NCBI GenBank assembly: GCA_022592445.1
Contig: JABYQR010000204.1
Span: 1 to 64,000 of the forward strand
DNA: 64,000 nucleotides
Direction: 5' to 3'
DNA from: Cytidiella melzeri
Lineage: Eukaryota > Basidiomycota > Agaricomycetes > Polyporales > Irpicaceae
Part shown: positions 35,252-45,076 of the stretch, in pieces
How positions within the stretch are numbered: position 1 is the stretch's first letter
Layout: the number at the start of each line of letters is the position of its first letter
Notes under the pieces: generated by a model
The model's input: only the letters and a program-made list of their open reading frames with translations
Databases searched by the model: none
What the model was told of the DNA's origin: nothing
Made by a program: the position numbers and the translations under genes

Positions 35252-36097
35252 GCCTCACTGCTGCCATTGCTATCGTAACGTGACAACTTTAACTCTCCCC
35301 TTTTCTCCCACCATAAAAGTGCACACCTTCTCATGCATCAATCATTCGAACAGTCATATGGCGCAAGCAGATATAAACATTTTGTCTTATCACCTATCCT
35401 AGGTGTCTCCCTGTGATTTGCTTCTGCAAAGTAGCACTCTATTGTGTTCTATTTGGACTCTTCTGTTTCACTGTGTTTTTACTGTGATTTCTTTACTGTG
35501 TTACTGCAATTGTGTTTCAACTTCACTGCACTGAGTTTACTGTGTTCCTTTTCACTGCAACAAGTTTATAGCTACATTTCCTCTCTACTGCAATAGCATT
35601 TGCAACCCCCAATCCTTATTGCGTTCTTGTTCTGACCCTTGTATTTCATGTGTTTTGTGTCAATACTATATACATATTGCTTCTCCGGGTCATGTTTGTG
35701 TGTCATATTGCTGCCTTAGCTTTATCAGGTTAGAACCCCTTTAGTACCTCTGAGTTTAAAAACCTTTACTTTACTTTCTCGCCGCTTCTAGTTGCACTAG
35801 GCTAGCTAGGACTCTTAGACCACCTCACATAAACTATATACACTTTTACACTCTTATACCCTTACACTTCTTTTGCCACTTCATGGTGTTTTGTGTTGTC
35901 TTTGGGACTGTGGTTTGTTCCAGAGCGTGTCTCAGTGTTTCAGTGCAATGAAATGAGGAACAAACGCTGAGACACTGAGTCACGCTCCAAAACTAAGTAC
36001 AACCCTAAAGACAACACAACCAACCACGAAGTGGCAATAGAAGTGTAAGGGTGTGGGAGCGCGGAAGTGTGAAAGTGTGCGAGGTGGTCTTAGAGTC

Positions 36098-37063
36098 CTA
36101 GTTTACCTGTGCTGTAAAGAGCGACAAGGTTTGTGATATAGGTTTTATGTGAATGGAGCTAGACGGGCAAACTACCACACGTATTGCGGGCAAAAAGGCT
36201 AATTGGCGCGGTGAAAGCGAAAGAGTTTTAGCTCGGCTCAAAGGGAACGCGCGGGAGATGTTGCGACTTGTAGTAAAAGCGGCGCGCAGAAAGATGCGGA
36301 TGGTAAAAGCAGGCGCAGTACAAATCTGAAACACAAAACGCGGTTGCTGGTGAAGATGAAAGTAGTTGCTGTAAAACGCAGGCACAGTGAAAGTGAACGC
36401 AGTAGACTTGACGCAGTGAAGGTGAAACGCAGACGCAATAACACAGTAAAATGCAGTTAAGAAGCAAACGCAGTATAACAAAACCGTAAGAAACCGTAAG
36501 GGAAAGACAAACCACTGGAGCGCGAGTTGCAGCGTAAGGCTATATAAGGCTGCAGTCAATTTGACTTGATAGACTGCGCGCGGGGGAATAGTGTAGAACA
36601 ACACCTCCCGAGCGAATGCGTGGCCAACGACGACATTGGTAGATCTTGTAAGATTGAACTCTACTAGTTTGCACTTGTGGTCCTCGCCTTCAAAGTCTGG
36701 TGACAGCCAACAATCTGGATGTGGCGTGCGCAGGCGATTGCAGTCGAGCGGGACGAAAGGTCCTGAGCGCAAGGGAATTGGGTGGTTGCTTTGAGTGTTG
36801 CAATAGGAGCAGTTATCAAGCGAGTCCGCAACGGAGGCGACGGACGGCGCTGGCAAGGGTGATTTAGGAGTAGATCGCTCAGGGGAGACCGTAGGCGCTA
36901 CTGAGGGTTCTGGCAGCAGCGTGGGCACGGGGATGATGGGGTAGCAACAAAGAACCTTGCGGTGGCACGGGCGGTATGGGCAGTGACCGTCTGGTAAGTT
37001 GGAAACTGTGGGACAATAACGGCAAACGCGAGGCGGGTTGTCAATGGTAGGCGCAGCGGACAT
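36098..37063 (-). CDS. Unrecognised cysteine-containing ORF, right palindrome copy
   Basis: 321 residues on the minus strand from ATG 37061-37063. The first 150 residues parallel the left copy (VCRYCPTVSNLPDG, LDNCSYCNTQSNHPIPL, CWLSPDFEGEDHKC, STNVVVGHAF). The remaining 170 residues are translated from repeat-rich DNA (many Phe, Ala, Leu, Cys; strings such as FTFTVPAFYSN) and may not be real protein. Similar registers and start codons in two diverged copies suggest that the N-terminal part was once selected. No transposase motif was found. It may be an accessory gene of an unknown element. Confidence 0.45.
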   Translation of the reverse strand: MSAAPTIDNPPRVCRYCPTVSNLPDGHCPYRPCHRKVLCCYPIIPVPTLLPEPSVAPTVSPERSTPKSPLPAPSVASVADSLDNCSYCNTQSNHPIPLRSGPFVPLDCNRLRTPHPDCWLSPDFEGEDHKCKLVEFNLTRSTNVVVGHAFAREVLFYTIPPRAVYQVKLTAALYSLTLQLALQWFVFPLRFLTVLLYCVCFLTAFYCVIASAFHLHCVKSTAFTFTVPAFYSNYFHLHQQPRFVFQICTAPAFTIRIFLRAAFTTSRNISRAFPLSRAKTLSLSPRQLAFLPAIRVVVCPSSSIHIKPISQTLSLFTAQVN

Positions 37064-37435
37064 AAACGTGGAAAAAGACGCAGTGAGGCAACGCAGGAAT
37101 GACTACAGCTGTTGGTGCAACGAGACTCCCTCGACGCGAGCACAAGGCGTAGACTGTACTCTGTGAACTGGGGTGGGGATTGATTTTTTTTCTATGCAGT
37201 ACAGGCAACACCTTTTTATATACCCTAAAGACCCTCTCCTAAACCTTTCCTTCTTTGTCCTAAACCCAAATGCGAGAGTGAGGAAACATGGTGGCAGAAT
37301 ACTTCCGTTTGCAGAGGCAAAATGTCCAGCGAGTCGACGCCCGGCAGGACACAGCGTTGGTCGACACGGAGAAGCGGCGCGCGCCCTTACGCTGAAGGGG
37401 CGCCAACCGTTGCGAGCAGGTGATGAGGCGCCGTC
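37064..37435. other. Flank between palindrome and LTR element
   Basis: Contains a stretch of eight T and a short GC-rich block. Nothing further recognised. This is the left side of the target site of the Ty3/Gypsy insertion and continues after 45076. Confidence 0.4.
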
Positions 37436-37440
37436 CAAGA
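37436..37440 (+). repeat. Target site duplication CAAGA, left
   Basis: CAAGA lies directly before the 5' LTR and is repeated exactly after the 3' LTR at 45072-45076. Five bases is the usual duplication length for Ty3/Gypsy elements. Confidence 0.93.
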
Positions 37441-38199
37441 TGTCATGGATGGCCTGACTATCCCTTAAATTTCGCAATTTACCTCTTGTTTTTATCTGTA
37501 AAACTCCGGGCTACAACCTAGTTTCAATTCTCTCTGCATAAACTCCTTTGCACGTCTATTAAGCGCCCGTATCACGTGGCTTAGACGCTCCACACGGTCA
37601 CATTACTTGCTACTACGTCACACTGGCATGTGACTTAGCTTAAGTAAGACCACATGGCTACAGACACATGGCTCAGCCCATAGCTAGGGTTTGACGTCAT
37701 AGATACCATCTACATGGGCTCCTTATTGTTCTTTCCCTATTGTTCTCTTTATGGAAGGATGTTCTCACAGGTGTGGGAATGGAATACAATAGTTGGTCTC
37801 CTTTTAGATAGATTCTCTCACGAGTAGAGTTCTTGGCAAGGTCTAGACAATAGCTATTGTTCTCCTCTAGGTAGTCCTTTTGTTCTTTGTTCACACGGCT
37901 TCTTGCAAAGCCTGCCCTCAACATGGTCTGTGCGCAGGTCCCTGAAGTCTATATATACTGCTACATGTACGCTCCTAGCCCCCCATCTCGACCTCTTGGT
38001 CTTTACTGGGCTAGGTAAGCCACCCCCTCTTGTACTATATAGCTGGTAGTACAAATGCTAACTTGGTCTTTACTGGGCTAGATAACTTGTATAAAGTCTG
38101 ATAGCTGGTGAGAGCATTGTGCTACACGCCTGCCACCACCTCCTCGTCGATATCCACTTCGTGTCCCTGTCTGTCACGTCGAGCCTTGTCTCCGTGTCA
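37441..38199 (+). repeat. 5' LTR
   Basis: 759 bp, begins TGTCATGG and ends GTGTCA. It contains a TGACGTCA (CRE-type) palindrome at 37692-37699 and a TATATATA box at 37950-37957, likely the U3 promoter of the element. An internal direct repeat of about 20 bp starting CTTGGTCTTTACTGGG lies at 37995-38014 and 38062-38081. Confidence 0.95.
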
Positions 38200-38347
38200 T
38201 TAGGTCGAGATCGTTGTGAAACCCTGGGTTCCCCCATTCCCACCGTTTAAAAAAAAAGTTTATTCCTGTTTGACGAGTACGTCTCCGGTCTTTCCATACC
38301 GTTGAGCTACTACTTACGTCGTCCGTTTCTACCCCCTGCGTTGTTCA

Positions 38348-39076
38348 GTGCCTAAGGACACGCGCACCCGTTTTTCCAAGGACCTCTCTACGAACGAGCC
38401 TCAGCTCAAGAGGTGCCTCCCCCCATCTTTCCTCAACGCTCTCGCTGCCAAGCGTACGAGCGGTCAACCTCATCGCTGGTCTGACAAAGACCTCGTCAAC
38501 GTCGCCAAGTACGTATCCAAGAAGCCGCCTGTCAAAGGCATCACCCTCACTGTCCCCTCTTACGAGGAAAATCGACAACTTCGCGCTTCTGCCCGAGCAT
38601 ACGGAGAACGTGTAGCCGAGGAACGTGCTCGCACTCTTGCTGAGCAACAAACTCACAAGCCGACTCTCGCTGAGCGACTTGCCAAACTCCCTCCGCCCAC
38701 TCCCGCTCCCGCTGCACCCAAACCGGTACTGATAGACTTCAAGAAGTTATCACCGGTTGACCTCGTAGGCATTTTCAAGCCAAAACTTACCGCCGTCCGC
38801 ACTCGCTTGCAAGCTCTCACAGAGCTTGAAGAACTCCTGAACCACGCCAACCCCGACCACCGTCGCGCCCTGCTTCACCTCGTCAACAAGGTCGATCGTT
38901 TCCTCAACCTAGTCGACAATCTCGCTCCCGTCACAGCAGACCGCGAGTGGCAGCTCTTGGACTGGGGTTGTAAAGCAATCGGGAAAGTTTCTTTTAAGCA
39001 GCTCCGTAAAAACTACGACAAAGTTCTTGCGCAGCTTAACGTAGTTAATAACGATAGCTACTTCGAGTGGATCTAG
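38348..39076 (+). CDS. Extra ORF of the Ty3/Gypsy element upstream of gag (unknown function)
   Basis: 242 residues, first ATG 38348, with no domain that I recognise. It is basic at the start (PKDTRTRFSKDL), has a Pro/Ala linker near 115-125 and helical-looking stretches (LTAVRTRLQALTELEELLNH, LLHLVNKVDRFLNLVDNL). It ends 42 nt before the first ATG near gag (39119). It could be a separate accessory protein or the N-terminal part of a Gag precursor split by a stop. A clean open frame in a copy with a broken pol suggests recent constraint. Confidence 0.6.
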   Translation: MPKDTRTRFSKDLSTNEPQLKRCLPPSFLNALAAKRTSGQPHRWSDKDLVNVAKYVSKKPPVKGITLTVPSYEENRQLRASARAYGERVAEERARTLAEQQTHKPTLAERLAKLPPPTPAPAAPKPVLIDFKKLSPVDLVGIFKPKLTAVRTRLQALTELEELLNHANPDHRRALLHLVNKVDRFLNLVDNLAPVTADREWQLLDWGCKAIGKVSFKQLRKNYDKVLAQLNVVNNDSYFEWI

Positions 39077-39197
39077 ACAGTCCACAATTTTGTAACAAAT
39101 TGCATACACTTCTTCGACATGGATCCCAACCAGCCCGCCGCCCCCTGCTGCCCCAGCTGCCCCAGTCACCAACCTGAGCCAGCAAGACGTCTTAAAT

Positions 39198-40367
39198 ATG
39201 TTAGGCGTCTTGACACAAAAAATGGTAGACCTTACCAATCAGGTGGCTGCACTTGCAGCTGCACAGGCACCGGCGGTTGCCGCTGCTACCCACGTTTCTC
39301 GGGAAAGAAGCATCGTCGAGAAACCAGTCTCCTTCAAAGGGAAAACCTCGTCGGAAGCCCGGCTCTTCCGCCACGCGTTCATAGTATGGGCGCAAAATCA
39401 AGGAAAAGCGTTCTTTCAGCAAGACGCGCAAGGCCAGGTCCGAGTGGACAACAATGGCGCGAGGATCTTCGATCCTCACAAACTCATCACCAGCGCCTTG
39501 TCGTTTATGCAGGACGACGCTGCAGACTGGGCTCGCCCTCACATTGAGGAGTTAGCCAATAGCAAACCAGCATTTGGAAATGACTGGGACACGTTTATCG
39601 AGGCCTTCAAGGCAAAGTTTGAGCCTATTGACGCGGTCATGGAGGCCAAGACTAAGGTTACCGGCATGAAGCAGGGTAACAAGACATTCGCCGCCCACAT
39701 CTCGGAGTTCGAGACCTGGGCCCCTCGCACTGGCTGGAGCCAGCAGGACCTTTTCGACCGTCTCAAGTCGAGCTTGAGTACGGAGTATCTTCAGCGCGTC
39801 TCTTACTTCCAGACCCGCGCTACAACCTACGATGCACTGAAGGAGCAGTGTAAAGCAGTTGACGCTCAGCTCGCCGATCTGCGAAATAGCACGGGCAAAG
39901 TCATGGTTGACAGCTCGTCGGGACACGGCAAGTCCCACCAGCAGGCCTTCCGCGATCCCAACGCTATGGAGATCGACGCCTCCCGTTTCTCTGCCTCCTT
40001 CGATGCGCTCTTCGCAGGGCTAGGCAAACAAGAGATCTTCCAGAAATGGAAGAAGGAGATGAGCAAGCGCTGCTCGGTTTGTGGTTCTGAGAGCCACAAG
40101 AAGAGGGATTCAAAGCACCCAGATGACCCGGTCTGCAACCACTGCGGTGGTACCGGTCATTGGGGGGCGGTTTGCCTGAAGCGACTTCAAGGCGTCCCTA
40201 AGGGACAAAAAGTCGCTGCGACCTCGTCGACCTCGTCGACCACTACTGCGCCGAAGCAAGACGCATCCAATGACAAGGATGCTAAGATTGCTGCTCTCAA
40301 GGACATGCTGGACATCCAGAAAAAGCAAATGGATGAGATGGCAGCCAAAATCAACGCGGTTTTTTGA
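39198..40367 (+). CDS. Gag of the Ty3/Gypsy element
   Basis: 389 residues from ATG 39198. The capsid-like part has KPVSFKGKTSSEARLFRHAF and WDTFIEAFKAKFEPIDA, typical of retrotransposon Gag, and the zinc knuckle CNHCGGTGHWGAVC (CX2CX4HX4C) lies near residue 313. The frame stays open and protein-like upstream of 39198 (PPPPAAPAAPVTNLSQQ), while the better ATG at 39119 is in another frame, so a one-base indel near 39140 probably separates the true start from the rest. The gag stop (40365-40367) sits on a run of six T (40360-40365), and pol continues in the -1 frame, which fits programmed -1 slippage. Confidence 0.88.
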   Translation: MLGVLTQKMVDLTNQVAALAAAQAPAVAAATHVSRERSIVEKPVSFKGKTSSEARLFRHAFIVWAQNQGKAFFQQDAQGQVRVDNNGARIFDPHKLITSALSFMQDDAADWARPHIEELANSKPAFGNDWDTFIEAFKAKFEPIDAVMEAKTKVTGMKQGNKTFAAHISEFETWAPRTGWSQQDLFDRLKSSLSTEYLQRVSYFQTRATTYDALKEQCKAVDAQLADLRNSTGKVMVDSSSGHGKSHQQAFRDPNAMEIDASRFSASFDALFAGLGKQEIFQKWKKEMSKRCSVCGSESHKKRDSKHPDDPVCNHCGGTGHWGAVCLKRLQGVPKGQKVAATSSTSSTTTAPKQDASNDKDAKIAALKDMLDIQKKQMDEMAAKINAVF

Positions 40368-42823
40368 AACGGACTCGTGACAAAGCCGCAGCTGCGAGTC
40401 CCCCCGATACCCCGTCCTCGTCTTCTACCTCGTCATCTTCGTGTACCATAGCAACTCCGTGCCCGTCGTCTGTTATCTCTTCATGTACTATCTCGTCGCT
40501 AGATCGGTTATCTTCTCATTTCCGTGTACATGTACTAGTCAAAGGTCTCAATAGAAGCATCCGTGTTCCTGCTATGATTGACTCAGGAGCCACGGCTTTG
40601 TTCATCAGTCACCAGTTCGTCAAAAAGCATAAGATTATCCAACACCCTCTTGAAAGGATCATCTCATTACACAACATTGACGGAACTAAGAACAAAGCGG
40701 GTGGATTAACACACTTCGTGCGCCTTACACTTACAGTCGGAGACCACACAGAAAAGGCAGAGTTTCTCGTCACGGACTTAGGTCCAGAAGATGTTATTCT
40801 TGGGCTACCATGGCTCAAACGCGTAAACCCTACCGTTAACTGGGAAAAAGGAGAAATGACAATTCCGAGCGGCTCGGAAGAATCTCCTGATGAACCTTTC
40901 CAGAAGGTTGACGGTAATCGCAAAGAACGTAGGCAGTGGGTCAAAGCCGGTATTATCCAAGACACCACTGACGAAGTCTGGTGTATGGCCGGCTTCACCT
41001 ATTCTACCAAGCTTGCTGCCGAAGCAAACGAAGCTAAAGCTCAGCGCTCCTTCGAAGACATTGTTCCATCAGAGTATCACCGACATGCTAAAGTCTTCTC
41101 TGAGGAAGAGTCTAATCGGCTACCCCAGCATCAGCCCTGGGACCATTCGATTGATCTCAAACCAGACGCTCCTGAGACCATCAAATCGAAAGTTTACCCT
41201 ATGCCCCTGAACGAACAAGCCGAACTTGACAAGTTCATTCAGGAGAACCTAGCAAAAGGTTACATCACGCCTTCTAAGTCTCCGATGGCTTCTCCAGTCT
41301 TTTTCATCAAAAAGAAGGACAACAAACTCCGACTTATTCAGGACTATCGTAAACTCAACGACATCACCGTGAAGAACCGCTACCCTCTACCGCTTGCCAC
41401 CGACATTATCAACAAGCTCAAGGGTGCAAAGATCTTCACCAAGTTCGATGTTCGTTGGGGATATCACAATGTCCGCATCAAAGAAGGAGATGAATACAAA
41501 GCGGCTTTCGTTACCAACCGAGGACTCTTCGAACCTAAAGTCATGTTCTTCGGTCTCACGAACTCACCCGCTACCTTCCAAGCTCTGATGGACAACATCT
41601 TCGCCGACCTCGTCGCCGAAGGCAAGGTGGCTGTCTATCTAGATGACATCTTGATCTGGAGCAACAACCTGACAGAGCATCGCAAGGTTGTACATGAAGT
41701 CCTCGAGCGACTTCAACAGCACGATCTCTACCTCCGGCCGGAAAAGTGCGAGTTTGAGAAATCTGAGATCGAGTACCTCGGGTTGATCATTCGCGCCGGC
41801 GAAGTAGCTATGGACCCTGTCAAAGTCCAAGCAGTTTCTACGTGGCCCACACCCAAGAACCTCAAAGAAGTCAGAGGATTCATCGGGTTTGCCAACTTCT
41901 ATCGCCGCTTCATTCAAGACTTCTCAAAGCACGCACGGCCTCTACACGACCTTACTAAGAAGGACGTACCGTTCGTCTGGGGTCCAGCACAAGAGACTGC
42001 CTTCACGCTGCTAAAGAAGGCCTTTACCACTAAGCCTATCTTGGCAGTCTGGGACCCTGAACTCCCTACACGTCTAGAAGTCGATGCCTCGGGCTATGCG
42101 ACCGGTGGAATCATCTCCCAGAAATCGAAGGAAGATGGATTCTACCACCCTATCGCCTACCGGTCCGCCTCTATGACTGAAGCAGAGCGTAACTACGAAA
42201 TCTTTGATCGGGAGATGTTAGCCATCACCGAGGCTCTCAAAGATTGGCGCCACTACCTTGAGGGGCTCAAGGAACCGTTTGAGATCTGGACAGATCACGC
42301 AAACCTGCAGTACTGGAAGACTGCGCAACACCTCACTCGACGTCAAGCACGTTGGTCATTACTCTTGGCTGACTTCGACTTCGTGTTGGTACACAAGCCC
42401 GGTAGTACCATGATACACGCTGATCCTCTCTCTCGTCTTCACTCTCACGCTGTCACGGACGAAGAAGACAACAAGGATCAGGTGGTACTGAAACCGGAAC
42501 ACTTCCGGATCCTCGCTACTAGTGCGCTCGCCACTGCTTCTCCACTCGAATCAAAGATCCGAGAATGCACGGAGCAAGAAGCAGAAGTTGCACAAGCTCT
42601 CGCTACCCTTCGCAAGAAGGGTCCTCGCAAACTTGTCAGCGGCTTACTCGAATGGGAAGAGAGTGACGGACTCATCTACTACAAGGGAAAACTCTACATC
42701 CCTAACAACAAAGAGCTCCGTCACGAAATAGTCAAATCTTGCCATGACACACCCGCGGCTGGTCATCCGGGCAAACACGGCACCATAGAGCTAGTCTCAC
42801 GACACTATTGGTGGCCAAGATGA
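40368..42823 (+). CDS. Pol of the Ty3/Gypsy element: protease, reverse transcriptase, RNase H
   Basis: About 818 residues in the -1 frame relative to gag. A Ser/Thr-rich linker is followed by the aspartic protease core (VPAMIDSGATALFI, DVILGLPWL). RT shows KLRLIQDYRKLND, FTKFDVRWGYHNVRIKEGDE, MFFGLTNSPATFQALMD and VYLDDILIWS. The thumb has YLGLIIRAGEVAMDPVKV and the RNase H domain LEVDASGYATGGIISQ, YEIFDREMLAI and IWTDHANLQYW, ending HADPLSRL. The zinc-binding HHCC start of integrase (HDTPAAGHPGKHGT) is reached, then the frame stops at 42821-42823 just after HYWWP. This part is intact. Confidence 0.92.
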
Positions 42824-44149
42824 ATGCCTTCGTAGAGACTTACGTACTAGGCTGTGATCGCTGTCAGCGTTACAAGTCAGCTCCACATCCTAAAGCAGTA
42901 CTACAGCCTCAGGAAACTCCGGCCGGACCTTGGGAACACATCGGTGTAGATCTCATCACTCAGCTGCCACCCTCTAAGGGATTTGATTCGATCGCGGTCT
43001 ACGTGACCATACTCCGATCAAACGCACATCATCCCTACTACCACTAGGTTAACGCTGAGGGGATTGCCGATCTACACTACAAAGAAGTATTCCGACTTCA
43101 CGGCATTCCCAAGAAGGTGTTCTCTGACCGAGGACCCCAGTTTGCAGCGCGCTTCATGCGTGCGCTCTATCACCGCCTAGGCATAGAGACTGGTTTTACG
43201 ACCGCCTATCATCCGCAAGGAAATGGCAAAGTCGAACGCAAAAACCAGGATATCGAACAGTATCTGCGTCTATTCTGTCAGCAACGACAAGACGACTGGG
43301 TCGATCATCTACCGGCGGCTGAGTTTGCACTCAACTCGCGAGTACACGCGGGTAACTCCCAAACACCGTTTGAAGTCATCTACGGATATCGCCCCGACTT
43401 CACTATACCAGTTGGCAAGCGAAGCAATATCCCTTCACTCGATGAGCGCCTTGATAATATGGCTCGAGTACGCAAAGGAGACCGAAGCAGCTCTTCGTCT
43501 AAGCAAAGAAAAGATGAAGCAACTCTACGAGTCTGAGAAGCGCTCTCCACGCGTCTTCCAAGTAGGGGACATGGTCTGGCTGAACGCTAAGAACGTCCAG
43601 ATTCATCAGGCTACCCCTAAACTCGGTCCTCGACACTCGGCCCGTACAAGGTCATCGAACGCATTGGCGATCTCGATTACAAACTCGATCTACCCAGCTA
43701 TCTCCGAATCCACCCCGTCTTCCATATCAACCGTCTAAGTCCCTGGCACGACAACGGCAAAGACGTACCTCCACCTCCTGATCCTATCGTCATAGAAGGA
43801 GAAGAACAGTACGTCGTCGAAAAAGTGCTAGACAGCAGGCTACACGGACGTTGGAAGAAATTGCAATTCCTTGTCAAATGGGAAGGGTATTCAGACGGAC
43901 ACAATAGCTGGGAACCAGTGAAAACCTCGAGAATAGTCAAGAAGCGATTGACGACTTCTACAAAGCAAACCCCGGAGCGCCCCGGGTCATCAAAGCTTCA
44001 CTCTTCGCGGATCTCCGCTCGCACTTTCGGGAATTCAATACCCAGACCGACCCCGCTTTCCTTCGCACGATCTATCCATCTACATACGATCTTAGCTGGG
44101 ATGAAGGCAAACACATCGGTCTGGATATCTCAAGAACATCACACTGACG
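42824..44149 (+). pseudogene. Disrupted integrase and chromodomain of the Ty3/Gypsy element
   Basis: Integrase pieces continue across frames: CDRCQRYK (end of HHCC), GPWEHIGVDLITQLPP (catalytic D), KVFSDRGPQF (second D), YHPQGNGKVERKNQDIEQY (E), then the GPY-type segment and a chromodomain (LQFLVKWEGYSDGHNSWEP). Lesions: frame change at about 42815-42822; TAG at 43045-43047; frame changes near 43478, 43634 and 43925. The catalytic D-D-E residues are present, but no single protein can be made. Chromodomains direct insertion to specific chromatin in related elements. Confidence 0.85.
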
Positions 44150-44299
44150 GGTAACGTCGAGTCAACGACACCAGAAGGGGAGAAACTTCCTAGCATCCTT
44201 CTGACTAGACAATCGGGGCAATTCTGCTGAATCCCTGTAGACGGGTAGAAGACCTCTATCACCACAGCACAGTGATGCTTCGCGAGGACGCTCGATTTT

Positions 44300-44309
44300 A
44301 GGAGGGGGG
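44300..44309 (+). promoter_or_regulatory. Polypurine tract for plus-strand priming
   Basis: AGGAGGGGGG lies three bases before the 3' LTR, the expected site and composition of a PPT. Confidence 0.85.
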
Positions 44310-44312
44310 TAA

Positions 44313-45071
44313 TGTCATGGATGGCCTGACTAGCCCTTAATTTTCGCAATTTACCTCTTGTTTTTATCTGTAAAACTCCGGGCTACAACCTAGTTTCAAT
44401 TCTCTCTGCATAAACTCCTTTGCACGTCTATTAAGCGCCCGTATCACGTGGCTTAGACGCTCCACACGGTCACATTACTTGCTACTACGTCACACTGGCA
44501 TGTGACTTAGCTTAAGTAAGACCACATGGCTACAGACACATGGCTCAGCCCATAGCTAGGGTTTGACGTCATAGATACCGTCCACATGGGCTCCTTATTG
44601 TTCTTTCCCTATTGTTCTCTTTATGGAAGGATGTTCTCACAGGTGTGGGAATGGAATACAATAGTTGGTCTCCTTTTAGATAGATTCTCTCACGAGTAGA
44701 GTTCTTGGCAAGGTCTAGACAATAGCTATTGTTCTCCTTTAGGTAGTCCTTTTGTTCTTCGTTCACACGGCTTCTTGCAAAGCCTGCCCTCAACATGGTC
44801 TGTGCGCAGGTCCCTGAAGTCTATATATACTGCTACATGTACGCTCCTAGCCCCCCATCTCGACCTCTTGGTCTTTACTGGGCTAGGTAAGCCACCCCCT
44901 CTTGTACTATATAGCTGGTAGTACAAATGCTAACTTGGTCTTTACTGGGCTAGATAACTTGTATAAAGTCTGATAGCTGGTGAGAGCATTGTGCTACACG
45001 CCTGCCACCACCTCCTCGTCGATATCCACTTCGTGTCCCTGTCTGTCACGTCGAGCCTTGTCTCCGTGTCA
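44313..45071 (+). repeat. 3' LTR
   Basis: 759 bp, the same length as the 5' LTR, with six substitutions: two near the left end, two just after the TGACGTCA motif and two before the TATA region. No indels. Confidence 0.95.
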
Positions 45072-45076
45072 CAAGA
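45072..45076 (+). repeat. Target site duplication CAAGA, right
   Basis: Exact match to 37436-37440. Confidence 0.93.

Larger units (their letters stand above)
34727..37063. repeat. Long imperfect palindrome (foldback-like inverted repeat)
   Basis: The left arm (34727 to about 35944) and right arm (about 35955 to 37063) are inverted copies. The best-preserved part is near the centre: left ...TAGGACTCTTAGACCACCTC (35808-35828 region), CCCTTACACTTCTTTTGCCA and GTGTTGTCTTTGG are mirrored by AAGACAACACAACC, TGGCAATAGAAGTGTAAGGG and GAGGTGGTCTTAGAGTCCTA on the right. Outer parts are more diverged at DNA level but still align as protein, because each arm holds the same ORF running towards the centre. 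The inner regions of both arms are also rich in degenerate CACTG/GCAGTGAA units. Confidence 0.8.
37441..45071 (+). mobile_element. Complete Ty3/Gypsy LTR retrotransposon with chromodomain (7631 bp, defective pol)
   Basis: Two 759-bp LTRs starting TG and ending CA, a 5-bp target duplication, a polypurine tract and the order extra ORF, gag, protease, RT, RNase H, integrase, chromodomain define a chromovirus-type Ty3/Gypsy element. The LTRs differ at six positions that I could count (about 99.2% identity), so insertion was recent. The integrase half of pol has one nonsense codon and several frame changes, so this copy should not be autonomous. Confidence 0.95.

Noticed and set aside
42824..44149. 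Integrase region as a set of separate small genes
   Set aside because: The pieces follow integrase and chromodomain order in different frames, so they are one broken gene.
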